From Neocallimastix lanati (nom. inval.) (taxonomy: Eukaryota; Neocallimastigomycota; Neocallimastigomycetes; Neocallimastigales; Neocallimastigaceae): 64,000 bases of DNA. Positions 26,290-46,280 of this stretch are shown piece by piece (the first letter of the stretch is position 1; every line of letters starts with the position of its first letter). The stretch covers positions 1,097,501-1,161,500 of the forward strand of contig JACVTC010000043.1 of NCBI GenBank assembly GCA_016946835.1, given 5' to 3'. A program made the translations under genes and the position numbers. The notes under the pieces are model-generated. The model was not told the DNA's origin. It worked only from the letters and a program-made list of their open reading frames with translations, and did no database searches.

Positions 26290-26510
26290 GAATATCAATA
26301 TTTTATATAGTTATTTTTATTATTAAAAACAATATCAATATTATATAATTTTTTTTATTATTAATATCAATATCAATATTTTATATAGTTATTTTTATTA
26401 TTAAAAACAATATCAATATTATATAATTTTTTTTATTATTAATATCAATATCAATATTTTATATAGTTATTTTTATTATTAAAATCAATATCAATATTAT
26501 ATAGTTTTTT
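26290..26510. repeat. Tandem repeat, about 2.7 copies of an 80-bp unit
   Basis: Unit contains ATATCAATATTTTATATAGT and TATTATTAAAAACAATATC; copies start near 26290, 26369 and 26449 and are almost identical, the last being shortened. Confidence 0.85.
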
Positions 26511-26807
26511 TATTTTATAAAAATTTTAATAATAAAATAAAACTATAAATTGATAGAAATTAAGATAAAATATAAAAGAGTAATAATAAAATATATTTAA
26601 CATTATTTATTTTTTTTTTATTTAATATTTTTTATTTATTTATATGTTTATTTTTTAAAAATAATTTAAGCTACATTTTGTGAAATGCACCTCCCAAAAA
26701 AACCTTTAATTTTTGAATTGATATAAAGAATATTTTATTTTTCAAGATTTTTTATAACTATATATAAATATTAATAAATCTAATAAAACATTTATTAGTT
26801 TAATAAA

Positions 26808-26838
<31 letters not shown>

Positions 26839-26935
26839 TGAATTTTACACAAAATAAAATTATTATTATTTTAATGCGTTTTTAAATTATTTTTTTTAAA
26901 AATTAATAGACAAAGATAACATATTTATTTGCATT

Positions 26936-27116
26936 ATTTAGTACTATCATCATTTCATCATTTCTTATGCTATTAATGTTTTCAGGTAAGTATCATACCC
27001 ATTTGATTCCCCTATATCTCTAATTCAACTTTCATCGATTTACACTTCTTGCAGTCCTGAGTGTGTATGGCAAGTTTCTTAAGAGGAGATACAAAATATA
27101 TAGTGACATATAAAAA
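26936..27116 (+). CDS. Spliced exons of a small membrane-protein gene (partial model)
   Basis: A textbook intron lies at 26985-27053: TTTTCAG|GTAAGTATC ... CTCTAATTC (branch-like) ... TTCTTGCAG|TCCTG. Spliced in frame, it joins a hydrophobic stretch (TIIISSFLMLLMFS) to VLSVYGKFLKRRYKIYSDI-stop: a transmembrane helix followed by a basic, probably cytosolic, tail. The true 5' end is unclear. Acceptors at either 26920 (giving TKITYLFALFS before the helix) or 26947 are possible, and the latter is in phase with the candidate exon at 25020-25093. No family is recognised. The strong splice signals and the departure from AT-random codon use are the reasons for listing it. Confidence 0.4.
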
Positions 27117-27149
27117 AATTTAATTATCCTTATAGGTATGTTGGAACGG

Positions 27150-27372
27150 TTTTCACGTGATCGCGTGATTGTGGATGCAAGACTTAATTGTAAGATTATC
27201 GTACAATGACAAGCAGTAATAATACTTGAGTAAGGAGAGCGCAGAGAAACTGTAAGGCAGTCCAGCAGGGACAGCACCACCTACTAAGTAGGAAGTTAGA
27301 TAAGGGCTCCAGTAATAAATCATTGTGTGTCTACGGATGTGCAGCTGGGGAGAAGTCCTGCTACGGTCGTTA
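27150..27372 (+). ncRNA. GC-richer hairpin-rich island, candidate structured RNA or element end
   Basis: About 220 bp with near-balanced base composition in an AT-rich surround. Visible secondary structure: CCTAC-TAA-GTAGG (27285-27297), ATTGTA-9 nt-TACAAT (27187-27207), and a long-range pairing of AGCAGGGAC (27268) with GTCCTGCT (27354) closing a domain of about 90 nt. It ends in a short A run after GGTCGTT. No tRNA, snRNA, RNase P, SRP or group I/II core could be matched. It may be the 3' untranslated part of the gene just upstream, an unrecognised non-coding RNA, or the end of a retroposon. Confidence 0.35.
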
Positions 27373-27614
27373 AAAAAAAAATATTAAATAATTATATAAA
27401 AATTTTTATTAAACAATGAATTTTCTATACTTTTACAATATTCACTTAAACTTTTTTTTATAATATATTTAATATTTAATATATAAATTTATTATTTATT
27501 TATTTATATATTAAATAATAAATATTAAATATATTATATATTATTAGTACTTCATTATTAGATATCTATTTAATTCATAATTAATTATTTTTTTTTAAGA
27601 TACCTTATTATTAC

Positions 27615-27672
<58 letters not shown>

Positions 27673-28047
27673 TTACATTATTAAATATTTATTTAATTCA
27701 TAATTATTTATTTTTTTCATATTATTAAATAATATTTTACATTAATTAAAAATAAGCATTGTTAAGATACCTTTATATAATCAATACATCTGTCAATATG
27801 AAATATGATATTTTTAATTTCATCAAAATCAGTAAATTTTAATAATTTTTTTTATAACTTTATTTAATAAATTAAAATAATAATAAAATTTTTTTAATAT
27901 AAAAAAAAACTGTAAAAGTTCATTCATATGTAACTAAATGATCCTGGAGGTATTCATACTAATGTTTTAATATAAAGATTGGGTATTTTTATTATCAAAG
28001 TAGAACAAATTTCAAATTAAAATAATAAATAATTACTTAAAAAATAG
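27373..28047. other. Intergenic/intron-like, nothing recognised
   Basis: AT-rich, with a short AT-palindromic stretch around 27470-27545 and an ATT array at 27614-27672. The 3' end is the intron-like sequence leading to the Y14-like exon. Confidence 0.5.
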
Positions 28048-28660
28048 GTGTTGAAGATTGGGTTATTATTGTTACTGGTATTCATTAAGAATCTAACGAA
28101 GATATATTTTAAGAAAAATTTTCTGATTCTGATGAAATTAAAAATATCAAATTTATTGTTGACAGATGCATTGATTTTATTAAGGTATCTTAATGTTGTT
28201 TAATTTTAATAAATATTTTATTTAAAAAAAATAAATTATCAATAATTTCGTTTAAATCTTATTATTACAAATTTTAATTTCAATAAATCAATAAATAGAA
28301 AATTTAATTAATAAGGTTACACATTATTTAAATTTAAACTTAGATTAATACAATAATACTGAATTATTTGGTAAAATAATTCATTGTAATTTCTCATTTA
28401 TTGAAGGTGGAAGTACTGGTAGTTTAAATCATAATGTACGAATAATTTTAATATATGTTTTTAGTATTTATAAATTTTATAATATTTATAAATACTAAAA
28501 ACATAATAATAATAATAATAATAATAATAATGTAATTATGATTACGGTTATGATTATAATAATGATAATTATACTATTAATACTAATAATGAAAATTATA
28601 AAGTGAATTAATACAAAAAAGAGGTAAAGACAGATCAATAAGTCCAAGAAAGCTTAAAGT
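28048..28660 (+). pseudogene. RBM8A (Y14) pseudogene, intron-bearing
   Basis: After an intact-looking acceptor (AAAAAATAG at 28039-28047) the sequence reads VEDWVIIVTGIH, then EKFSDSDEIKNIKFIVDR. These match the start and middle of the RRM of the exon-junction-complex protein Y14 ([20 protein letters not shown], then DKFAEYGEIKNIHLNLDR). Further on, TELFGKIIHCNFSFIEGGST matches the end of that RRM (LMGQPISVDWCFVRGP), and RGKDRSISPRKL resembles the RS-rich tail. In the functional protein this RRM pairs with MAGOH on spliced mRNA. In-frame TAA codons stand where Glu/Asp is expected (after TGIH and after EDIF), with another before the last RRM block, so the copy is dead. It keeps intron positions, so it came from DNA duplication rather than reverse transcription. 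A working copy must lie elsewhere. Confidence 0.75.
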
Positions 28661-29296
28661 TATTCCAATAAAATTTATAAATAATTAAAATAATATGTTT
28701 TTGGGGAAGTATATAATATAAAACTTTTAACTTATTTCATTCATTTATATAATTTATTATTTCTTTTTATTAATGAGTTTAATGATTCTACTGTGTATTA
28801 AAAGTTTTTTTATTAATTATTATTAATAATAATAAAAACTAATAAATATATTAAATTATTAAAATTTTATTTCAATTATTTATGTATTTATTTATTAGGG
28901 TATTAATATTAATTTATTTTACATAATAATTTCATTTCTGTAAATTTTTCCAAAAAAAAAAAAAAAAAAAAAAAAAATTTTTTTAATTAAATTTCTTTTT
29001 CTTGGTAAAATAAGAATTTATGATTATTACAATTATTACTATAATCAAAAAAGAACATGATTGGCTTATTTTATTATAACCCTAAATAAAATATAATTTA
29101 TATATATAATATATAAATTATATAAATTTAAAAAATATTTATAAGAAGTGTTAGGTTTATTTATTTTTATTTTATTTGCTTATACTTTAATAGAAATTTA
29201 ATATAATATATAATATATTTCAATAATTCGAAAAATACGAGTAGAAAATATAACTATTAGAAGTATTTTTTTTATATTGAACCAGTAGCCATAATA
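28661..29296. other. Intergenic upstream of the USP gene
   Basis: AT-rich with a 24-nt A tract at 28954-28977 and a TATATA-rich stretch at 29095-29120; presumably holds the promoter of the USP16/45-type gene. No specific motif asserted. Confidence 0.55.
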
Positions 29297-32029
29297 ATGT
29301 CAAAAAAATCAAAGACCAAAAAGAATGATAGATTAATGAAACGTAAAGCTGGAAAAGAAAAGCTTAAGAGGGAGAAATCTGAATCGACACTCTCTGTAGA
29401 AACAGAAAGCGAAAAAGTTATTGAAAATGGTAAATTCATAATAGTTTTTTCAATGAAATAATAATATATTTCATGAAATTTTTTATAAATAATCAAAATA
29501 TCTATTACAAATTCAACTAAATAAAATCTAACTTTATAATTAATATAGTTCAAAGTAGTGATCCACAGAAAATGAAGAAATGTACTCATTTAAAAAAAAT
29601 GGTTAAACTGAAAACTATTAATATTGCATTGAGTAAAGCAAAATCTTTAGATATTTGCGATGATTGTGAGGTATTATTTAATTTATATTTATGACTAAAA
29701 AATTTCAGTATAATATAATTTATATTGAAAAATTGAATGTACTTTTTATTGAATTAATATATTGTTTTATTTTTCAAAGAAAGAAAAAACAAAATTTAAA
29801 GAAATTTTTATGTGTTTAAATTGTGCAAAATTTTTCTGTGGTAATCAAGACAAGCAACACACAGAAAATCACTTTAAATCTACAGATCATTCTGTATTTA
29901 TGAATATAAAATCCAAGACTTTTTAGTAATTATAAATATTAATTAAAAATTATAAATTTTTGCTATTATTAATATTAATATTATTATTTCGATTTAAATA
30001 AAATAATAATGATAATATAAAGTTGTTTTTCATGTAAAGATGAAATTTTCTTTGGAGGTAATAGAAATTTAATTTTAACTGACGTGAAGAATTTTGTTGA
30101 TAATTATGAAAAGAAAAGGAAAATGGAAGAATTGAATCAAATTCGAAAAGAACGTTATATGGAAAATGCAAAAAAGTCTGCCATATATCCTGGTTTAAGA
30201 AATTTAGGAAATACATGTTTTTTTAACTCAGTTATGCAAGTAAATTTTTTATTTATCTGTTTATTTATTATTTATTAAGATAAATATGCTATAAAAATTA
30301 ATCATATATGATATTTATATTTATATATAATAATATATTAAAAGTGTCTTACATATACTAAACCATTTGAAGATATAGTAAATGATAAATTAGAAGTAGA
30401 AGAAGGTTCCTTAACGGATGCTTTTGTTTTATTTTTAAAAACAATGCATGGAAAATTAAAAGTTGCAGAAGCAAATCAAAATGAAGGAGTTAAATTTTCA
30501 CAAGCATATTTCACACCCGATAATCTTTTTAATGAAATTATTGCAAAATGGAATCAATATAAAGGATATCATCAACAAGATAGTCACGAATTATTAAGAC
30601 ATTTATTGGATGGAATTAGAGATGAACAGCTAAAAGTATAATTTGTTAATTCTATATATTCCATTGATTTACTAACTTTATAATCGAATAAACTAATATT
30701 TAATTTAATTATAATTTAATATATCAGGCTTTTAAAGAAAAAGGTGAAGAAAAGAAAAAGACATTTATCGATGAAATATTTGGAGGAAAATTAGTTAATT
30801 GTATTATATGTGATGCATGTAGATTAGTATGTTTAATTATAAATATTTTAAATTTAATTAAATATAATAATAAATTAATATTCATAATATTTTTAAAATT
30901 TATAATTATAATAAATATATAAATATAGATTAATTATAATTATGAACCATTCTTCGATTTATCTTTGTCTATAGCGGATAATCAAAATTCAAAGGTAATA
31001 TATTATTATTTTATGTAATAAATATTTTAATACAAAACTAATTAATAATATTTAATGCAAAAATATGAAAAATAAAATAAAATAAAAAATTAATTTTTTA
31101 AAAAAAAGAAAAAAACTATCGATGAAAATGGTGATATTATTGGACCAGATAAAAGTAATATTGAAGAAAAACTTAAGAATGAAAAATATCCATTAATTAA
31201 TGATGAGAAAAATGAAGATGATATTAAACGTATTTTAAACGATATTATTGTTGAAAAAAAAGAAAAAGACAATAATTTAAGTATAAGAGACTGTATTAAA
31301 CAATTTATGGATGTTGATGTTTTAGAAGGAAATGAAGCCTGCATATGTGATAATTGTACCAAAATACGATATGGAGAACAAAGTAATAAACCAGAAAAAA
31401 AAGTTAGAAAACTAAGAATAAATATGAAAAATAAAGGAAATATATTATCAATTAAAGGTCAACAAACTTCAGATGAAGATTATACATCAATTAGTTATTA
31501 TTGTAGTTTAAATGGTATAAGAGAAAATAAAGAAAATATAGAAAATTTTAATAATGACAATGACAACAACGAAAATGAAATTTTAGAAAATGAAGAAGAA
31601 AGTGAAGAAGAAAGTGAAGAAAGCAAAGAAGAAGAAGAAAAGAAAAAAGTAGTTTTCCGTAGAATTAAAAAACGTTACTTTATTGAAGAAGCTCCAAAAA
31701 TTTTAGTTTTAAATTTAAAAAGATTTACACAAGTTGGTTTTTATGGACGCGTTAAAAAATCAGAAAAATTTGTTGATTTTCAACCATTTTTAAAATTAGA
31801 ACCATATCTTTCACCAATTAAGCGCGATGAGAATTCACAGCCATTCTATAGACTTTATGGTGTAGTAGTTCATTCCGGGTTTGGTGTTCAGTCTGGTCAT
31901 TATATCGCATATATTAGTAGAAAAATGGGAGATTGGTTTTATGCTAGTGATAGTAATATTAGACCATCAGATTGGGATGAAGTTAAAAAATGTCGTCCAT
32001 ACTTATTATTCTATGAAAGAATAAAATAA
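29297..32029 (+). CDS. Ubiquitin-specific protease, USP16/USP45 type
   Basis: Eight exons: 29297-29429, 29549-29670, 29780-29925, 30023-30239, 30345-30635, 30728-30826, 30929-30994 and 31109-32029, totalling 1995 nt and 664 residues. A basic N-terminus (MSKKSKTKKNDRLMKRK) precedes a ZnF-UBP domain (KKCTHLKK, CDDCEKEK, MCLNCAKFFCG, HTENHFKS, FYCFSCKDEIF), about residues 55-145. This is the finger that reads the free C-terminus of ubiquitin. The catalytic Cys box GLRNLGNTCFFNSVMQ puts the nucleophile at about Cys199. The QQDSHELLRHLLDG block, two CxxC pairs (CIICDAC, CICDNC) and an acidic Glu/Ser insert follow. The His box HSGFGVQSGHYIAY and WFYASDSN place His and Asp near 622 and 639. All triad residues are present, so it should be active. 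Human USP16 removes ubiquitin from histone H2A and ribosomal protein; the substrate here is inferred only. Introns are 83-119 nt. Confidence 0.93.
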
Positions 32030-33496
<1,467 letters not shown>

Positions 33497-34611
33497 ATGG
33501 ATATTGATAGTAAAATTAATATGTCACTTGATGAAATAGTAAAGCAAAATTCAAAAAAAAGAAGTAATAAAAGAAATGGAAATAGAAATAGTAGATCAAT
33601 AAAATCAAGACTTTCTACTGCTAACAATGTAAAGAAAACAATTACAGTAAGTATATATTAAAAGTAAAAATTATATATATTATAAAATTGAAATGATAAC
33701 AAACTTAATATAATAAAAATATTACTAATTTATTATATATTCATTTGTGAAATATATATATAATTTATTTATAGAAAGGAAATATTAACGGTAAATGGAA
33801 TAATATAATATATACATAGCGGTATTAATAAATATAATTAAAATTGAATTCTTCAAAAACAAAATCATTTTCAAATAATAGGAAAATGGAAACATGACCT
33901 TTTTACTCCAAGTAATTCAAAAAGATCAACAATAAAAGAATCTGAAAAGCCTAGAAGAATTCAAAAACGTTTATCAAGAAAAGGTTTACTTACAGCCAAA
34001 AGAGTTGCAGGACTCGCTACAACGACACCAAAAAGAAAACAAACTTCAACTATTCAACTTACAAATCTTCATCCAAATGCTAATACTGAAGATATAAAAG
34101 TATGTTAATAAAAAATTAAGATATTATTTTTAAATTATAAAAAAAGTTAAAAAAAGGGAAATTTGGACCTTATAAAATTTATTATTATAAAATCAATAAT
34201 AGACTATTTTCCGTGAATTTGGTGATATTGTTAATATAGAATTAAAAAGAGATATTAATGGTAATTCAACTGGAGTTTGCGAAATAGAATATGCTGATAG
34301 GAAGTCATCAATTATGGCTATTGAAAAATATAATGGTATTATTGCAGATGGACAAAAGTTATCTGTTGCTGAAATTCAAAAATCATTTTCCATTGCTGGG
34401 GTTTCGAGTCCAAATTCAAACCTTCAAAAATCGTATGTTATTTATTAGTATATTTTTAATTTTTTAATTAGTATTTTAATTTTAAATATAATTTAATAAT
34501 TTTAGGAAAATATCTGTTAAAGGAATGTATGCAGATAGAATATCAGAGCAAAAGAAGCCATCAATTTTAAGTCATGGAAACTCTAAGACAAAATTCCATA
34601 TTACTATTTAA
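33497..34611 (+). CDS. ALYREF/Yra1-like mRNA export adaptor (RRM protein)
   Basis: Five exons: 33497-33646, 33775-33790 (a 16-nt microexon), 33882-34099, 34203-34432 and 34506-34611; 720 nt, 239 residues. The N-terminus MDIDSKINMSLDEIVKQNSK is the conserved UAP56/Sub2-binding motif of the Aly/REF family (consensus MSLDDIIK). A Lys/Arg/Ser-rich RNA-binding linker follows. Next comes one RRM at about residues 115-190, with RNP2-like TIQLTNLHPNANTEDI, then IFREFGDIVNIELKRD and CEIEYADRKSSIMAIEKYNG. ALYREF proteins are loaded on mRNA by the TREX complex and hand it to the Mex67/NXF1 exporter in the nucleus. The RRM strand that usually carries the RNP1 aromatics (GFGFVxF) reads GVCEIEYAD, as is common in this RNA-poor-binding RRM class. 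The C-terminal UAP56-binding repeat is not evident: the last exon ends KTKFHITI. The call is strong for the family, less so for strict orthology. Confidence 0.85.
33775..33790 (+). other. 16-nt microexon in the ALYREF-like gene
   Basis: Between TTTATAG and GTAAATGG lies AAAGGAAATATTAACG, encoding KGNIN plus one base; it restores the phase (0 to 1) needed by exon 3, so skipping it would shift the frame. Confidence 0.7.
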
Positions 34612-35357
34612 ATAAATTTTAAACTTAATAAATTTATTATATAAATATATTTATTTAAAAAATATAATAAAATAAATATCAGATATTATTTGTTCATTAT
34701 AAAGTTATATAGAATTCATATTATATATATATTTATAAATACCAGAATTTCTATTTTTTTTTTTTTTTTAATTTTTCTATTCATTACACATTAATCTTCT
34801 TGGCATATAGCTAATATATATGTATAATAAACCAAATATATATATTTATTTTATTTTATTTTATTTTATTTTATTTATAACATTTTTATTTAATGAAATA
34901 TAAAGATAAAATGAAAAAATTTTATTATATATTAAATATTATCAACTAATATCTAATAAAAATTTTTATATAAAACCAAAATCACTGAATAAAATTTAAT
35001 AAAATTAAATTCACAAATATATAAATATTATATGATAAAAAATAAATTTTATTTTAATATTGATTAATTATAAATGTATTTTTATTATTTAAAAATATTT
35101 TTTCTTTTATAATTATTGTAAAAATATATATAATTATATAAAGTTTTATGATTTTAACCATTAATAATAAATAAATAATTATATTATAATACTAAATATC
35201 AAATTTTATCAATTGAAGATATCAAATTAAATATAAAAATATATAATATATTTTATATATATTAATATTTTTATTTACTTTATTATTTTTAAATTTTTAT
35301 AAAGTTATATATATGAAATGAAATATATTGACAGAATATTAATTAAAAAATACTTCA

Positions 35358-35402
<45 letters not shown>

Positions 35403-35496
35403 AATTGAAAATAAAAGTAGAAAAATAATAAATGCGGCGAGATATATTTATATATATTATTAAATTTTGATTTTTTTTAATAAAAACTAATTAATA
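34612..35496. other. Convergent intergenic region
   Basis: Lies between the 3' ends of the ALYREF-like gene (+) and the Nup205 gene (-). Contains TTTTA repeats near 34850-34876 and a 41-nt A run at 35360-35400. No gene. Confidence 0.65.
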
Positions 35497-43553
<8,057 letters not shown>

Positions 43554-44735
43554 TGAGAATTAATTTTAATTTTAAAATGAATTTTAAAAATTAAAAAGGT
43601 TATAAGTTTATAAAATATACTTTATCATAAAAAAAAAAAAATAAAATAAAAGATAAAAAAAAAAAAGAAAAATAACTATTATAATATTAACTTAATAATC
43701 ATAAAATAACTATAATAATTTCAATTAATATAAATCAAATAGATATTAAATTTATAATTTTACTAATAAATTAAAATGAAATTTTAAAAATCTATAAACC
43801 CACATATTAATTATTATTGTAGTCTTTTTTTTTTTTTTTTTTTTTATAATAGTTATTTTATATATAAATTTATATATATATATATTTATATATATATTTT
43901 TTTTTTTTTTGATGTATAATACAATAATAAAATATCATAATTTATATTACATTTTATTAATATATATCCAATCATAATAATATTGCAATAGGGAAAATGT
44001 ATATCATTGAGATAAATTTGTATTTAAAATCAATAATTTGATTTCCATTAATTCAAAATTGAAAATTTCTAATTCTAATAATCGAATCATATATAATAAA
44101 ACAAGTTTTATTCAAATTAAATGAGTTGGATTTTATTTAGCATAAAGCAATAGAAAAAATTATAATTAAATTATATAAACTAATATTTAAAAAATACATT
44201 TTATATTATATTTTCATTGCTTTCCTTTTTTTTTGACTAATAATTTTGTATTGTTTCATTTATCATTAATATAGCAAAATATGTATTAAACTATGCATAA
44301 TAGAACAATATTATACAAAATTTAATAGAAAATATGAAAAATGAATAAAGTAAAATAAAATATATTTATAAAAAAATTTTAATGTAATATTTATTTAATA
44401 ATATATGTTAAAGCATTGCTAACAACAATATAATTATTGTTTTTCTTGCTATTAACTTTTTTTTAATTTTAAAAATTTGAAATGAAGTAAAATGAATTTA
44501 TCATTGAAATTAATAAAATGTTATAATCTTTTTTTCTATTCTATATAAGTTTTATTTTTTATAATAACAAAAATGGAACGGACAGGTTTATAATATGGTA
44601 TAATATCTATTAATATTATACCAAAACGTATTTGTATTTTATTTTATTATTTTATTATTTTTTTTTTATATAAATGAATATGTTTCCTATATTTTTTTTT
44701 TATTTTAATATTATATTTTTTTTTTATTTTACTAA

Positions 44736-44783
<48 letters not shown>

Positions 44784-45190
44784 GAAATGCATAAAAACAA
44801 GAAAATAATATTTTTAAAATTAGGTATAAATATAACCATTTACAGAATATAAAATTATTTAGATTCAAATCAAATTTATATAGTTACTATATAAAATTTT
44901 ATATTTTAAATCTATAATTTGGAAAAACTGTTTAGGATATATTATTTTTTGTGATTAGTTAAAAATATCTTGTATAACTCTCTCTCCATATAAGATAAAA
45001 TATATTATTTCATAGTTTAAATAACTTTTTTTAAAACAAATAATTGAAAGATAATTGAAAGGCATAAGATATTATAGTTTAAACTAATATTTTTAACAAT
45101 ACTCATAAATTAACAATACTCTTATTTTACACTACTATTATTTATACTATTATTTATTATAATCTTATTTCTATAATTTAATATTTTTAT
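43554..45190. other. Intergenic upstream of Nup205
   Basis: AT-rich, no gene. Contains a TATATA stretch at 43860-43905, a 43-nt A run at 44739-44781, and a perfect 10-bp hairpin GGTATAATAT-CTATTA-ATATTATACC at 44597-44622. Confidence 0.6.
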
Positions 45191-45267
45191 AGATACATAA
45201 AATGGATATATACCAAAATATAATTGAAATTTTACAATTGATTAAATAGTTAATGATTAACAATAGA

Positions 45268-45560
45268 TTTAGAACTAGTTCACAATGATATAGATAAACT
45301 AGATGAGTTTGAAGATGGTAAATCAAGAGGAATATTAGCTCTTGTTGATAATAATAAAGCTTGATGTATTTTAAAAGGATACAGTGAATATAATTTAGTA
45401 AATCGTAATTTTTTTGAAAAAATTTTTAATCATTGTATAGATGGAACTAGTATTACTAAAATAACTAAACTTATAATTTGCAATGTAACTAGAGTAGTTG
45501 AGAAAGAAAATTTATTCTATGATATATATATATATTTTAGACATAGAGAAAACTTTATTT
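45268..45560 (+). pseudogene. Unidentified gene relic, plus strand
   Basis: A coding-like run reads ELVHNDIDKLDEFEDGKSRG then ILALVDNNKA, a stop, and CILKGYSEYNLVNRNFFEKI. The codon mix is protein-like, unlike the AT noise around it, but no start or splice sites are clear and the frame is interrupted at least once. The family is not recognised. Its 3' end (45482-45530) resembles DNA at 46003-46072, so the two relics share a duplicated segment. Confidence 0.35.
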
Positions 45561-45635
45561 AATTTATAATAGTAATAAAATATATGATTCAAATGAAAAA
45601 TAAAAAATAAAATACATGAAATAAAATATTACATA

Positions 45636-46280
45636 TTATATAATTATATCTGTATCAGATCTTTCACCAGGAGGTGAAAATCCATGCCTTATCATTTCGA
45701 CGTCGACGCTCTTAGCAACGGTAGATTCAATAGATTCAACGGAATACCATTTCATCATCAATCTAAAAGATCGACAAATTAATGGTATTACGTTTGTTAG
45801 AAACTCCGCAATCCCCACAAAATACAGAACAGTCGACGAAGTTAAACTTTGTTTAAAAATATTGTCAATTAATTGTCTTTGTTCCCCATCATTAAGTTTA
45901 ATTTTTTCATATATTGAACGCCAGCCAAGAAGAACACTCAATATAAAATAATAAATATTGTAATCATAATCTTTTTCTGAATCTAAAGATGATATATAAT
46001 TTGCAATGTAACTATTAGTAATATTCAAAAGAACATAGTATATAGAGTAGTTTAGAAAGAAATTTTATTCTATAAGTTTGAATTTTAAAACACAAAGAGA
46101 ATTATAACTTATTATATTACCCCAAGTAACAATATAATTCTTTCAAAACAAGGAACTAATGAATTTAAAATAATAGCTGTACTACATTGATAAGAAGTGT
46201 TAACAATAGTTAAAACAAAAATATAGGAATCAATAAAAATAGGCATTAACGCTGATTGTAATAGGAAAAATATTAATATA
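45636..46280 (-). pseudogene. Unidentified multi-span membrane protein, probably a relic
   Basis: A 125-codon minus-strand stretch ending at 45636 encodes NYISSLDSEKDYDYNIYYFI, LSVLLGWRSIYEKIKLNDGE, FKQSLTSSTVLYFVGIAEFL and a hydrophilic tail ending PPGERSDTDIII-stop. Two hydrophobic segments look membrane-spanning. Upstream on the same strand (46121-46275) a second coding-like block reads QSALMPIFIDSYIFVLTIVN then TSYQCSTAIILNSLVPCFER and ends at a GGG|GTAATA donor, so together they look like the 3' exons of a polytopic membrane protein. The phases of the two blocks do not join cleanly with the acceptor seen (TACTAATAG), and no 5' exons were found, so it is likely a fragment. Codon use is less AT-biased than the flanks. 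No family is assigned. Confidence 0.4.

Larger units (their letters stand above)
25094..26664. other. Repeat-rich non-coding stretch
   Basis: Holds the TAAATAA array, an 80-bp tandem repeat and the body of a candidate inverted-repeat element, described separately. No coding potential was seen; the long frame over 25735-25974 is just translation of the heptamer repeat. Confidence 0.6.
25586..26690. mobile_element. Candidate inverted-terminal-repeat (MITE-like) element
   Basis: The left end GTGCATTTCGAAATGTGGCT (25586 onward, continuing TAAA) and, on the minus strand from 26690, GTGCATTTCACAAAATGTAG (continuing CTTAAA) are imperfect inverted repeats of about 25 bp around 1.1 kb of non-coding, repeat-filled DNA. 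A third copy of the terminus, GTGCATTTCGAAAA, lies at 63895 and is preceded there by GGGAG, as on the outside of the right end. No target-site duplication is evident by eye and there is no transposase frame, so this is only a candidate. Confidence 0.35.

Noticed and set aside
27032-27280. 82-residue minus-strand frame across the GC island
   Set aside because: The plus strand carries strong splice sites in the same place and the frame resembles no family.
28048-28660. Reading the TAA codons in the Y14-like copy as sense (alternative genetic code)
   Set aside because: All intact genes in the window use TAA as the normal stop and none contains in-frame TAA, so the copy is a pseudogene.
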